A stretch of 42,306 nucleotides of DNA from Pyrinomonadaceae bacterium. Lineage in GTDB: Bacteria > Acidobacteriota > Blastocatellia > Pyrinomonadales > Pyrinomonadaceae. Each line of letters begins with the position of its first letter. The first letter of the stretch is position 1. The notes beneath the pieces are model-generated. The model was given only the letters and a program-made list of their open reading frames with translations. It did not search any database and had not been told where the DNA came from. Positions 15,933 to 23,897 of the stretch are shown piece by piece. Position numbers and translations under genes: made by a program. The stretch covers positions 1 to 42,306 of the forward strand of contig JACVRN010000037.1 in the NCBI GenBank assembly GCA_014534425.1, written 5' to 3'.

Positions 15933-17105
15933 TCACAGGTTGCGTCTGAGGGAATCCAGGCCCGCCTGGATTGTTTCCAGTGAGGTCGAGAAGGAGAAGC
16001 GCAGATGGCCTTCGCCGTGCGGGCCGAAGACCACGCCGGGGACTGTTGCGACCTGTGCGCGCTCCAGAAGAATCTCGGATGCTTTGCGGCTGTCTGTGCT
16101 GATGCGCGTGACATCCGGGAACGCGTAGAAGGCTCCGGCGGGAGGCGCGCACGTTAAGCCCAACTCGCAAAGGCCCGCTATCAACAGGTCGCGCCGGTCG
16201 CGGTAAGCCGCACGAGATGTTTCCAGAAAGTCCGATGCGGTCTGGAAAGCCGCGAGCGCAGCCCACTGCGTAGGCGTCGAGACGCCGTTCGTAGAATAGA
16301 GCGTCGTCTTCTTGAGTCCGGTCATCCAAGGTTCTGCGGCCACCGCATACCCTATGCGCCAGCCCGTCATGGCGTAGGATTTCGATAAAGTAAAAGATGT
16401 AATCGTGCGCTCGAACATCCCTTTGAGCGAGGCTATGGATACGTGCTCGCCTTCGTAAACCAAATCTTCATAGGCTTCGTCTGCTATGACAATCAGGTCG
16501 TGCTCCCTGGCAAAGCGCGCAACCTCTTCGGCCTCTGCGCGCGTGAAGACTACGCCCGTGGGATTCTGCGGCGTGTTGTAATAGATGACGCGTGTCTTAG
16601 CCGTCAAGTAACGCGCCAAGGTTGCGGCGAAGCCTTCGCGCCGCGCCTCATCGGTCGGAACCAGAACGGTTGCGCCCTGACAATGGCCTATGAGGTCTTT
16701 GATGGGCGTCCAGTAGGGAGAGAAGACCATCACCTCTTCGCCCGGATTGACCACGGATTGAAAGGCTCCGAAAAGCCCCTGCATGCCGCCGTTCAAAACT
16801 ATCACATGCTCTTCGCGCGCTTCGCTCATTGCGTTGCGCTCGCGCAGTTTGTCCGCGATGGCCGCGCGCAACTCCTGTATGCCGGAAGACGGAGCATAGC
16901 GCGTCCTGTTCTCCGCTAGAGAGCGCGTCATGGCCTCTTTGATGTAATCGGGAGTGTTGCTGTAGGGTTCTCCGCCTTCGAACTGGTAAACGGTAGCGCC
17001 CGCCGCGCGAAGCTCCATAATCTTGTTGCGAATGGCTACGATGTCTGAAAAGCCTACTTCGTCAAGGCGGGAAGCCAGGCGAAAGAGAGACTGAGATGTG
17101 GACAC
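15933..17105 (-). CDS. Class I/II aminotransferase, aspartate aminotransferase-like
   Basis: This 390-residue fold-type I PLP enzyme has FEGGEPYSNTP near the N-terminus, NTPQNPTGVVFTRAE, IADEAYEDLVYEGE (Asp209) and TLSKSYAMTGWRIGYA with the Schiff-base Lys242 and Arg250. The C-terminal GHLRFSFSTS contains the usual substrate-carboxylate Arg. It is closest in style to the Ib aspartate/aromatic aminotransferase subgroup, and the amino-acid preference cannot be stated. thiL follows after six bases on the same strand. The upstream gap is long (17106-17726) and holds repeats and a leader-like element. Confidence 0.9.
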   Translation of the reverse strand: MSTSQSLFRLASRLDEVGFSDIVAIRNKIMELRAAGATVYQFEGGEPYSNTPDYIKEAMTRSLAENRTRYAPSSGIQELRAAIADKLRERNAMSEAREEHVIVLNGGMQGLFGAFQSVVNPGEEVMVFSPYWTPIKDLIGHCQGATVLVPTDEARREGFAATLARYLTAKTRVIYYNTPQNPTGVVFTRAEAEEVARFAREHDLIVIADEAYEDLVYEGEHVSIASLKGMFERTITSFTLSKSYAMTGWRIGYAVAAEPWMTGLKKTTLYSTNGVSTPTQWAALAAFQTASDFLETSRAAYRDRRDLLIAGLCELGLTCAPPAGAFYAFPDVTRISTDSRKASEILLERAQVATVPGVVFGPHGEGHLRFSFSTSLETIQAGLDSLRRNL

Positions 17106-17210
17106 GATGCGCGGTGAACCTCCGGTGAATTTAAGCGGCGAACAGGGAAGCGGGATTATAGCTTGCCCTTCGGCAAAGCGTCCACCGCCCGCGCGAAGGC
17201 GAAGAGAGAA

Positions 17211-17304
17211 ATTAACAGGGATGGACAGGATAAGACAGAATAAAAAAGAAGAGCTATTGCTTTATCTTTATCCTGATAATCCTGTCCATCCCTGTTTGAA
17301 TTCC
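17211..17304. repeat. ACAGGAT-word hairpin (family B, copy 1)
   Basis: The left arm contains AACAGGGATGGACAGGATAA and the right arm contains ATCCTGTCCATCCCTGTTTG; they are mutual reverse complements apart from a few bases. The loop region has the word ATTGCTTTAT. Three further copies lie at 18888, 22283 and 24810, all within 7.7 kb. Confidence 0.85.
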
Positions 17305-17331
17305 GGTAGCGGGTTGATTCATGTAAAAGAA

Positions 17332-17415
17332 AAGCGGGCCGCTTCAGTTTCGGGCAGCCCGCTTCGTCTCTCACAACCTCACCAAAAGGAGGCTCACGCA
17401 ATGAACGGATTATAG
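17332..17415 (+). promoter_or_regulatory. Leader-like element: hairpin, masked ribosome site and 4-codon micro-ORF
   Basis: AAGCGGGC (17332-17339) and GCCCGCTT (17357-17364) form an 8-bp stem. Downstream lies a near-perfect ribosome site, AAAAGGAGG (17384-17392), eight bases before ATG AAC GGA TTA TAG (17401-17415). CCTC at 17377-17380 can pair with the GAGG of the ribosome site. No gene starts in this frame afterwards. It could be a leader peptide, the remnant of a lost gene, or part of a small RNA ending at the hairpin at 17477-17512. Confidence 0.4.
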
Positions 17416-17476
17416 CACCTTGAATTTAATCTTCAATAAATTTTTAAGCGGCCACGCTTTTCCTGGCTTTTTCTAG

Positions 17477-17512
17477 AAAAAGGCCGGAAATCTGAGGAAT
17501 TCCGGCTCTTTT
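17477..17512. terminator. Bidirectional intrinsic terminator-like hairpin
   Basis: GCCGGAA (17483-17489) and TTCCGGC (17500-17506) form a stem with a 10-base loop. It is flanked by AAAAAG on the left and CTCTTTT on the right, so both strands would show a stem followed by a U-run. It separates the leader-like element from the merR promoter. Confidence 0.6.
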
Positions 17513-17591
17513 GCGGGAAAAGCCCTGCGCGAATCCCCCTCTGGCCGCGCGTCTCGAACTAACTTCAGGTCGCGCGGGGTAAATACAACTA

Positions 17592-17620
17592 TTGACACGA
17601 TTAGGGCGTGCGAGTAACAT
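17592..17620 (+). promoter_or_regulatory. Candidate sigma70 promoter for merR
   Basis: TTGACA (17592-17597, perfect -35) is followed after 17 bases by TAACAT (17615-17620, 4 of 6 matches to the -10). It lies about 107 bases upstream of the merR ATG. The rest of 17513-17726 shows no other recognisable element. Confidence 0.45.
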
Positions 17621-17726
17621 CTGCCGTAGCAGTCTGGTGCCGGGCGGGTCAATTCGAGAGCCGCACTTTTCTTAATCTAAATTTCGGGTCACACGAACAC
17701 AGCTTCCCACAGCAAGGTGAGCAATT

Positions 17727-18221
17727 ATGAACCGCGCTGCCGTTGCCATCCCTGAAAAACTCTTCTTCAAGATTGGCGAAGTCTGCGATTTGACGGGCGT
17801 GCAGGCGCATGTGCTGCGCTACTGGGAATCGGAATTTCCCATGCTCGCGCCCCAGAAGAATCGCGCGGGCCAGCGCACCTATCGCAAGCGCGATGTTGAA
17901 ATGGCCCTGCGTATCAAAGAGCTTCTATACGACGACCAGTACACTATAGCCGGGGCGAAGAAGAAGCTGGCGTCGGAACTGCGCGGCGCAAGCAAGCTCA
18001 AGGTCGTGACGCCTGAAATGAGCGCGCAGGCCGCCACCACCACTCAGCCCGTTCCAATGCAGGCCGTACCCTCCACCGCATTCTCATCGGAAGCGCCGCC
18101 GCCAGCCTCTAACCTGACACTATCATCAGACCAGCGCACATCCCTGCGCCGTCTAGCTACACAGTTGCAGGAACTCCTCATCATATTGGATTCCGGCAGC
18201 GCAGATTTAGAGAGAAAGTAA
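17727..18221 (+). CDS. MerR-family transcriptional regulator
   Basis: This 164-residue protein has an N-terminal winged helix-turn-helix: [26 protein letters not shown] and [20 protein letters not shown] (residues about 14-70). [10 protein letters not shown] follows. This subgroup binds DNA as a dimer and has no obvious effector domain. The middle is a Pro/Ala/Thr-rich linker (about 95-130), and the C-terminal helix ([15 protein letters not shown]) could be a dimerising coiled coil. A MerR gene of this short type next to tRNA-Pro recurs in other phyla, notably proteobacteria, where ihfA also precedes it; ihfA is absent here. A start at 17727 fits a weak purine-rich site (AAGGTGAG). Confidence 0.88.
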   Translation: MNRAAVAIPEKLFFKIGEVCDLTGVQAHVLRYWESEFPMLAPQKNRAGQRTYRKRDVEMALRIKELLYDDQYTIAGAKKKLASELRGASKLKVVTPEMSAQAATTTQPVPMQAVPSTAFSSEAPPPASNLTLSSDQRTSLRRLATQLQELLIILDSGSADLERK

Positions 18222-18313
18222 GCTCTCTTACATTCACCTTCAGCCAGAGCTAAAGAGCAGATTCGGCATTTGACCGGAGAAGCTTTTCCGTAGATACTAT
18301 TCAGGAAATTTAA

Positions 18314-18387
18314 CGGGACGTGGCGCAGCCTGGTAGCGCGCTTCCTTGGGGTGGAAGAGGCCCCGAGTTCAAATCTCGGCGTCCCGA
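18314..18387 (+). tRNA. tRNA-Pro (anticodon GGG)
   Basis: The acceptor stem CGGGACG/CGTCCCG is 7 bp and perfect, with discriminator A at 18387. The D-arm region is GCGCAGCCTGGTAGCGC, the anticodon stem is CTTCC/GGAAG, and the loop TTGGGGT gives anticodon GGG at 18348-18350. The T-loop is TTCAAAT. No CCA is encoded. A terminator-like hairpin follows at 18395. tRNA-Pro(GGG) reads CCC and CCU proline codons. Confidence 0.95.
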
Positions 18388-18394
18388 TAGTCAG

Positions 18395-18438
18395 AAAAAG
18401 GTCTGTGACTCTAATAAAGTCGCGGGCCTTTTCTCTTT
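18395..18438 (+). terminator. Terminator downstream of tRNA-Pro
   Basis: AAAAAGGTCTGTGACT (18395-18410) pairs with AGTCGCGGGCCTTTT (18418-18432), with a few mismatches. It is followed by a T-rich stretch, TCTCTTTC. It lies eight bases after the tRNA. The remaining bases to about 18610 show no recognisable element. Confidence 0.6.
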
Positions 18439-18625
18439 CATGAGATTGTTCGCCTTCGTCGTGGCTAAATTGCTGCTTTGACCATAGTGCCACACATGGC
18501 GGGATAGATTCTCGCGCTCTTTCGGGTTTTAGATAGTGGCGCGCCGCTTGCTAATCGCAAAGGTCGTGCAGAGTTCTTGAGCCACGCAGGAACCAAAAAA
18601 TCCTACAAATTTGAAGGAGCAAATG

Positions 18626-18874
18626 ATGAGAAGGTTTCTGATACATTCGGCGCTTGTGCTGACGATGGCGCTCGGCGTGGCAGCGCCTGCGGCCTTAGCA
18701 AAAAACAACAAGAAGAAGTATAGCCCGGAACATTACGCCGCGATTAAGAAGTGCAAGGAGGATTACGCGGCTGCCGTGAAGGGCGCAAGGGGACTGAAGG
18801 GCAAAGAGAGAAGGGACGCTATAGCCGCAGCCAAATCAACCGAGAAGCAGTGCATAGCCAACGCGCCAAAGTAG
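18626..18874 (+). CDS. Small secreted lysine-rich protein
   Basis: The ATG at 18626 is preceded by AAGGAG with 6-base spacing; an ATG three bases earlier is also possible. The protein has 82 residues: a classical signal peptide (RRFLIHSALVLTMALGVAAP, then AALA) and a mature part of about 58 residues rich in Lys and Ala, with two Cys (in IKKCKED and EKQCIAN) about 35 residues apart that could form one disulphide. The pattern of a Cys, a Gly-Leu-Lys-Gly turn (ARGLKGKERRDA) and a second Cys is reminiscent of PsiF-type repeats, but this is weak. It ends shortly before a family B hairpin. Function unknown. Confidence 0.7.
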   Translation: MRRFLIHSALVLTMALGVAAPAALAKNNKKKYSPEHYAAIKKCKEDYAAAVKGARGLKGKERRDAIAAAKSTEKQCIANAPK

Positions 18875-18887
18875 TTTAGAAAAGGGA

Positions 18888-18960
18888 TTAATTAACAGGA
18901 TAGACAGGATAAAGAAAAGACAATAGCTCTTCTTTTATCCTGTCTATCCTGTTAAATTCC
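18888..18960. repeat. ACAGGAT-word hairpin (family B, copy 2)
   Basis: The left arm TTAACAGGATAGACAGGATA pairs with the right arm TATCCTGTCTATCCTGTTAA; the arms match perfectly. The loop carries CAATAGCTCTTC. It lies between the convergent small secreted-protein and osmC genes, ending six bases from the osmC stop. Confidence 0.88.
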
Positions 18961-18966
18961 AGCGCC

Positions 18967-19392
18967 TCAATCCTTCAACTCCGTGATGACAATCTCTGAA
19001 CTGAGCGTTTTGTGAACGGGGCATTTGTGTGCAATCTCTTGCAGGCGCGCGTGCTGTTCTTCGTTAAGCGCTCCTTCAATAGTTACAGAGCGCTCTATGC
19101 GGTGTATGTAGCCTTCCGTTGCGCCTGTACATTCGGCGCAGTCTTTGGCGTGTATCCTTTGCTGGCGCAGGCGCACCGTGACGCGCTCAAGCGGCCAGTT
19201 CTTTCTGCGCGCGTAGAGCGTCACGGTCATGGAGATGCAGCCGCCCAGGGCGGAAAGCAGAAGCGTGTAAGGGTCAGGGCCTGCGCCGTCGCCGCCCAGG
19301 CTCTCCGGCTCGTCAATCAAAAGCGTTCGGTTGTCGCCGTAGCGCACTTCGTTCTGTAGATTCTTAAGAGAGGTCACGGTCACTTCGCTCAT
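18967..19392 (-). CDS. OsmC-family peroxide-reducing protein
   Basis: This 141-residue protein has the OsmC/Ohr fold with the paired redox cysteines Cys52 (LGGCISMT) and Cys124 (HKCPVHKTL). These reduce organic or hydrogen peroxides using dithiols. The motif GAGPDPYTLLLSALGGC is typical of the YhfA-like OsmC subgroup rather than Ohr. Unusual is an extra CAEC pair (Cys85, Cys88) in the middle loop, which could bind a metal or form a disulphide. It is divergent from sucC, with 166 bases between the starts. The ribosome site is GGAG about 10 bases upstream of the ATG. Confidence 0.9.
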   Translation of the reverse strand: MSEVTVTSLKNLQNEVRYGDNRTLLIDEPESLGGDGAGPDPYTLLLSALGGCISMTVTLYARRKNWPLERVTVRLRQQRIHAKDCAECTGATEGYIHRIERSVTIEGALNEEQHARLQEIAHKCPVHKTLSSEIVITELKD

Positions 19393-19414
19393 CTTGAATC
19401 ATCTCCTCTTCAGG

Positions 19415-19500
19415 CAAAGGGCAAAAGTCCGCAGAGCGAGTAAATTATATATTAATCCGCTTTTATACGCCCTTTCACCTTTTTACTTTTGCCTTCTTTG
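19415..19500. repeat. CAAAAG-word inverted repeat (family E-like) between osmC and sucC
   Basis: CAAAGGGCAAAAG (19415-19427) pairs with CTTTTGCCTTCTTTG (19486-19500) with a small bulge. The AT-rich centre contains ATTATATATTAAT, which may hold promoters for either gene. A sucC promoter candidate is TTTACT (19482-19487), 17 bases, TACACT (19505-19510). Confidence 0.45.
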
Positions 19501-19558
19501 TGGATACACTCTTCCGCTATCAGCAGCAATCAAACAATCCATGTGAGGGGCCGTAAGA

Positions 19559-20719
19559 ATGAAGATACACGAGTATCAGGGCAAGGAGCTTTTAAGAAGG
19601 TTCGGCGTCGCGGTGCCGCGAGGAATCGTCGCGCGCTCAAGTGAGGAGGCGTATCACGCGGCGAAAGAATTGGGGACGGAAGTAGTGGTCGTCAAGGCGC
19701 AGATTCATGCGGGCGGGCGCGGCAAAGGCGGCGGCGTCAAGCTCGCACGAAGCGCGGACGAGGCGCAGGAGATTGCGCGTCAGATGCTCGGCATGAAGCT
19801 TGTCACGCACCAGACAGGCCCGGAAGGAAGGGAAGTCCGCGTGCTCCTGATAGAAGAGGGGCTGCCGATTGATAAAGAATTTTACTTAGGCATTGTGCTT
19901 GACCGCACGACGGGTCGTCCGGTCTTCATGGCTTCGGCTGCGGGCGGTATGGACATTGAAGAGGTGGCGGCGCACTCGCCCGAACAGATTCTCAAGGAGA
20001 CGATTGACCCGGCTGTAGGCTTCCGCTCGTTCCAGGCGCGAAAGCTGGCCTTCGGTCTGGGGCTTCCGGGCGAGCTTGTCAATCAGGCGGTCAAGTTCAT
20101 GCAGGCGCTCTACACGGCTTACGAGCAGATGGATGCGTCGCTGATGGAAATCAATCCCTTTCTGCTCACCAAAGACAAGCGGCTGATTGCGCTCGATGCG
20201 AAGGTGAACTTCGACGACAACTCGCTCTTCCGTCACAAGGAGTTCATGGACTTGCGCGACTTGCACGAAGAGGAGCCGCTTGAGATAGAAGCGTCCAAAT
20301 ACGACCTCAACTACATCAAGCTGGACGGCAACATAGCGTGCATGGTTAACGGCGCGGGGCTGGCTATGGCGACTATGGACATCATCAAGCTGGCTGGCGG
20401 CGAGCCTGCGAACTTTCTGGACGTGGGCGGCGGAGCAAGCCAGGAGCGCGTGGAGGCTGCTTTCAGAATCCTGCTCGCGGACGAGCACGTTCGAGCCGTT
20501 TTAATAAATATCTTTGGCGGCATAGTGCGCTGCGACATGGTGGCGCGCGGCGTGGTCGGAGCGGCAAAGAACTTGGGCGTCAACGTTCCCGTGGTCGTGC
20601 GCCTCGAAGGCACGAACGTCGAAGAAGGCCAGCGTGTCATTTCGGAGTCCGGCATGAACTTCACCGTGGCGAACGGAATGAAGGATGCCGCAGAAAAGGT
20701 CGTGGCTCTGGCGGGATAG
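19559..20719 (+). CDS. sucC: Succinyl-CoA synthetase, beta subunit
   Basis: This 386-residue ATP-grasp subunit of succinyl-CoA ligase (TCA cycle, ADP/GDP-forming) starts [20 protein letters not shown], as expected. It contains [62 protein letters not shown] and [10 protein letters not shown], all typical of SucC, and its length matches the usual 388. A GAGGGG ribosome site lies eight bases upstream. Its partner sucD is not adjacent but 3.2 kb downstream on the same strand, which is unusual because the two subunits are usually encoded side by side. A MauE/DoxX-like gene follows after 16 bases. Confidence 0.97.
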   Translation: MKIHEYQGKELLRRFGVAVPRGIVARSSEEAYHAAKELGTEVVVVKAQIHAGGRGKGGGVKLARSADEAQEIARQMLGMKLVTHQTGPEGREVRVLLIEEGLPIDKEFYLGIVLDRTTGRPVFMASAAGGMDIEEVAAHSPEQILKETIDPAVGFRSFQARKLAFGLGLPGELVNQAVKFMQALYTAYEQMDASLMEINPFLLTKDKRLIALDAKVNFDDNSLFRHKEFMDLRDLHEEEPLEIEASKYDLNYIKLDGNIACMVNGAGLAMATMDIIKLAGGEPANFLDVGGGASQERVEAAFRILLADEHVRAVLINIFGGIVRCDMVARGVVGAAKNLGVNVPVVVRLEGTNVEEGQRVISESGMNFTVANGMKDAAEKVVALAG

Positions 20720-20735
20720 GCTCAACACCTAATTT

Positions 20736-21176
20736 ATGAAGCTGCTCAGGGTGCTGGCAGAGATTAGTCGGTTCGGGTTGGCGGCGCTCTTTCTGTTCGC
20801 TGCCGGCGCGAAGCTTTACACGTTGAGCGATTTCGCCGCGAACGTTTCGAATCTAGTCTGGGCAGGATGGGCCTGGCCGGTCGCCGTCGCGGTCATCGTG
20901 CTTGAGTTGATTGCGGTCGTCCTGCTTATCTGGCCGCGCTACGTGCGACTGGGCGGCGTGTGGGCTGCTCTGTTGCTCGTGGGCTTTGCCGCTTACGCGC
21001 TCTACTACACGCAGGTGCTTCACGGCGAGCCGCTCGAATGCGGCTGCTTCGGCGGCATCATAGCCAGTCAACTGGGCGTCTCGACTGCGCTTCGCAATCT
21101 TGGCCTGCTGCTGCCCGCGCTCCTGGTCGTCTTCGCCCGCACGCGCTACAGGTCTTCATCCCCGCCAGAGGCGTAA
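20736..21176 (+). CDS. MauE/DoxX-like integral membrane protein
   Basis: This 146-residue protein has four predicted membrane helices (about 8-27, 45-67, 72-92, 113-133). The first contains FGLAALFLFAAGAKL, a DoxX/MauE-type motif. The loop after helix 3 has ECGCFG, the CxC-F-G motif seen in MauE-like proteins (methylamine utilisation family), where it may take part in disulphide or electron transfer. It lies 16 bases after sucC and is probably co-transcribed with it. No thioredoxin-like partner is adjacent. The function in this organism is unknown. Confidence 0.82.
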   Translation: MKLLRVLAEISRFGLAALFLFAAGAKLYTLSDFAANVSNLVWAGWAWPVAVAVIVLELIAVVLLIWPRYVRLGGVWAALLLVGFAAYALYYTQVLHGEPLECGCFGGIIASQLGVSTALRNLGLLLPALLVVFARTRYRSSSPPEA

Positions 21177-21193
21177 TATTTATAGCCTGCTTT

Positions 21194-22108
21194 TCAGCTT
21201 TGTCCTCTGCCGCGCAGGCGGTTGATTTCGTAGCGTGTGTTTGCGATTCGCTCCTGCACGTCCGGGTGATCCGAGAAGAGCGAGCCTAGAAGGTCAGGGT
21301 TCGTCTGACTCACGCGCTGTATCTTCTGGAACATGGTTATCATTCCCTGCGGATTGAATCCGGCGCGCACCATCCCGTTGACGCCCAGAAAGTCTGCTTC
21401 GCGCTCCTCTTCGCGGTTATGAGAGGCCAGCAGTCCGCCCGCCACAATCGAGGCCGCAGCCTTGCCAATCTCTCCTGCTTCCTGTCCCGCAACGCCCGTC
21501 ACGGAGCCTATCAAATCCGCTATGCCGCCAAGAAACTGCGACTGCTGAATCGTCTTCAAGCTGTGACGCGCGACGACGTGTCCTATCTCGTGCGAGAGGA
21601 CGGACGCAAGCTCGTCGTCATTAGCCATAGCCAGCAGCGCCGTTGTGATGTAGACGTGACCGCCCGGCGCGGAGTAAGCGTTAACCTCTCTGTCGCGTAT
21701 GATGTGAAAGCGATAGACCATGTTGGGACGAAGGCTTGCGCGGGCTACGCGGTTGCCTATGCGGTTGACGCGCTCCTGCCCTTCGGTTGTAATCTCCGAC
21801 TTCTTGCGAATCTCTACGTCCAGTTGATTGCCTAGCTTTATCTCGTCGCGCTCGCTCAGCAGTCCCGCGGTGGTGTAGCGCTCGCCCCTGAACTGCGAGT
21901 AGGGGTCGCTTTGAATAAGACCCGTGGCCGAATTAATGATGCTTGAGCCAAGGCTCAAGGCTGCGGAGATGGGGTCGCCTACGGTCGGGATTTCGCTCTT
22001 TTCCGTCTGTCTCTTCTGCGCCGTGGCGGTTGACAGCGACGCTAAAAGAAGCGAAAGAGCAAAGGCTATTGAAAGAAGTCTGTGATGATTGCGAAGATGG
22101 GGGAACAT
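21194..22108 (-). CDS. M48-family zinc metalloprotease, periplasmic (BepA/LoiP-like)
   Basis: This 304-residue protein has an N-terminal signal peptide (RLLSIAFALSLLLASLSTATAQ, cleaved near residue 31). The zinc motif is HEIGH (residues 173-177), and a third ligand Glu (about Glu235) lies in EEEREADFLG. The order SAPGGHVYITTALLA, then SHEIGHVVARH, then DHPDVQERI matches the M48 group that includes E. coli BepA and LoiP, which act in outer-membrane quality control. No TPR domain like that of BepA is present, so LoiP-like is the better analogy. It sits on the opposite strand between sucC and sucD and converges with the MauE-like gene. Confidence 0.92.
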   Translation of the reverse strand: MFPHLRNHHRLLSIAFALSLLLASLSTATAQKRQTEKSEIPTVGDPISAALSLGSSIINSATGLIQSDPYSQFRGERYTTAGLLSERDEIKLGNQLDVEIRKKSEITTEGQERVNRIGNRVARASLRPNMVYRFHIIRDREVNAYSAPGGHVYITTALLAMANDDELASVLSHEIGHVVARHSLKTIQQSQFLGGIADLIGSVTGVAGQEAGEIGKAAASIVAGGLLASHNREEEREADFLGVNGMVRAGFNPQGMITMFQKIQRVSQTNPDLLGSLFSDHPDVQERIANTRYEINRLRGRGQS

Positions 22109-22282
22109 TCAAATTCTCTCCTCGAATAAAAATTCCTGCCGCTTATTCGTTCATGAGCGCCTGAGCTACCCGGCGGCGCTCGCGCTCTCTTACATGATAA
22201 TGCATGACGCCCGCTTTTAGCATCCTTCATGCTCGGTTGCGCCGCAAATAGTGACGCTCCCGCCATTTCATTTTGCAAGACG

Positions 22283-22365
22283 GAATCAAACAGGGATGGA
22301 CAGGATTATCAGGATAAAGAGAGATTGATTGCTTTTTCTCTATCCTGTTTATCCTGTTAATTCCC
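22283..22365. repeat. ACAGGAT-word hairpin (family B, copy 3)
   Basis: The left arm contains CAGGGATGGACAGGATTATC and the right arm contains CTATCCTGTTTATCCTGTTA. The loop word is GATTGCTTTT, as in the other copies. It lies in the 319-base gap between the divergent M48 and beta-CASP genes (22109-22427). The rest of the gap (22109-22282) shows only the M48 ribosome site and no clear promoter. Confidence 0.82.
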
Positions 22366-22427
22366 ATCTTCGTGTAGAATCAACCGAGACAGCTATTCAT
22401 TCAGCAACGGCGTAGGAGGCAGGAAAA

Positions 22428-23831
22428 GTGGCGACCATCTCTTTCTGGGGCGGCGTGGGCAGCGTGACGGGTTCCAAGTACCTGATTGAATCGAACGGCT
22501 CGAAGGTGCTGGTCGATTGCGGCATGTTCCAGGGCTTGAAGGAACTCCGTGAGCGCAACTGGCAGGAGCCGCCTTTTAATCCGGCGGAACTCGACGCGGT
22601 GCTCATCACGCACGCGCACATAGACCACACAGGCTACCTGCCGCGTCTTGTGGCGCAAGGCTTTCGCGGCCCCGTCTATTGCTCGCGCGGCACGGCAGAC
22701 CTTGTGAGAATCCTTCTGCCCGACGCTGCGCGCCTACAGGAAGAAGAGGCCGAGTACCGCAACCGTCACGGCCTGAGCAAGCACAAGCCCGCGCTCCCGC
22801 TCTACACTGAAGACGATGCGCGCGAAGCCATCAAGCTAATACACCGTGTAGACAATACCGGCGAGCCTGTACAGGTCGCGCGCGGCATACGCGCAGGCTT
22901 TCGCATAGCGGGCCACATCCTTGGCTCAAGCCTTGTCCTGGTGGATATAGAGGTCGCTGGCCGCGATAAAAAGGGCCGTCGCGTTCTCTTCTCAGGAGAC
23001 CTGGGCCATTACGACCAGCCGATTATTCCAGACCCCGTAGCGCCGCCGCAGTGCGATTATCTTCTGGTGGAATCAACCTACGGCGACCGCCTGCACGACC
23101 CTGAAAGGCCGGAAGACGCGCTTGAGCGAATCATCAAGGATGCAATAGAGCGCGGCGGGCCTGTCCTGATTCCGGCCTTCGCCATAGGCCGCACGCAGGA
23201 GATTGTCTATCTGATTCGTGAGCTTGAGGACGCCAAGCGCATCCCCATTCTGCCCGTGCGTGTGGATTCGCCAATGGCCGCCGCAGCCACGCAAGCTTAC
23301 ATCAATCGCAAAGAGGAGCACGACGAAGAGTACACGACCATCCTGCGCGACCGTCGTCATCCTCTGAAGACGCACTCTATGATAACGGCTTCGTCGCGCG
23401 AAGAGTCCAAGCGGCTTAATCAAGAGAGCGGCGTTCGCATTCTCATCTCTGCTTCGGGGATGATGACGGGCGGGCGCGTTCTTCATCACGCTCTGAGAAT
23501 CCTGCCGGACGAGCGCGCGACCATTGTCTTCGTTGGCTATCAGGCGGCGGGCACTACCGGACGGCGCATCTTGGACGGACAGCGTGAAGTGAAAGTCCTT
23601 GGACAGTTCGTTCCCGTGCGCTGCCACATAGAGCGCATAGGCGGCTTCTCCGCGCACGCAGATTGGAAAGAGGTCATACGCTGGCTGGAAGGATTGCCCG
23701 CGCCACCGCGCAAGACCTTCCTGACGCACGGCGAGCCTGAAGCCGCTAATGCTATGGCCGCGCGCATACGCGAGCGCTTCGGCTGGGAAACAAACGTCCC
23801 CAATTACGGCGACCGCTTCGAACTTGCATGA
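22428..23831 (+). CDS. Metallo-beta-lactamase/beta-CASP ribonuclease (CPSF-like, RMMBL)
   Basis: This 467-residue protein has the MBL motif THAHIDH (His62, His64, Asp66, His67), then AGHILGSS and SGDLG, and the ESTYGDR motif. The beta-CASP insert contains DSPMA and ASGMMTGGRVLHH, and the C-terminal RMMBL part contains GGFSAHAD and FLTHGEPEA. This is the bacterial group related to Thermus TTHA0252 and to human CPSF73, expected to cleave RNA with two zinc ions. The start is GTG, eight bases after a strong AGGAGG site, and no better ATG exists. It lies between a family B hairpin and sucD on the same strand. Confidence 0.93.
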   Translation: MATISFWGGVGSVTGSKYLIESNGSKVLVDCGMFQGLKELRERNWQEPPFNPAELDAVLITHAHIDHTGYLPRLVAQGFRGPVYCSRGTADLVRILLPDAARLQEEEAEYRNRHGLSKHKPALPLYTEDDAREAIKLIHRVDNTGEPVQVARGIRAGFRIAGHILGSSLVLVDIEVAGRDKKGRRVLFSGDLGHYDQPIIPDPVAPPQCDYLLVESTYGDRLHDPERPEDALERIIKDAIERGGPVLIPAFAIGRTQEIVYLIRELEDAKRIPILPVRVDSPMAAAATQAYINRKEEHDEEYTTILRDRRHPLKTHSMITASSREESKRLNQESGVRILISASGMMTGGRVLHHALRILPDERATIVFVGYQAAGTTGRRILDGQREVKVLGQFVPVRCHIERIGGFSAHADWKEVIRWLEGLPAPPRKTFLTHGEPEAANAMAARIRERFGWETNVPNYGDRFELA

Positions 23832-23851
23832 AACCCTTGCACGTTTTATCT

Positions 23852-23880
23852 TGTCACTCGTCACTTATCACTTATCACTG
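23852..23880. repeat. Heptad word tract CACTTAT (family H)
   Basis: Four tandem words, CACTCGT-CACTTAT-CACTTAT-CACTG, precede the sucD ribosome site. No complementary arm is seen nearby, so it may be half of a decayed hairpin. Related words occur in the thiL coding region near 15770 and 15915. Confidence 0.5.
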
Positions 23881-23897
23881 TTCTTGAAGGAGTAGCC

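Noticed and set aside
17098..17415. Plus-strand ORF of 105 codons through the gap
   Set aside because: It translates a family B repeat and hairpins; only its last four codons have a good ribosome site.
18044..18493. Minus-strand ORF of 149 codons containing GTPRFELGASSTP
   Set aside because: It is antisense to merR and tRNA-Pro. The GTPRFELGASSTP-type peptide is a known false translation of the opposite strand of tRNA genes.
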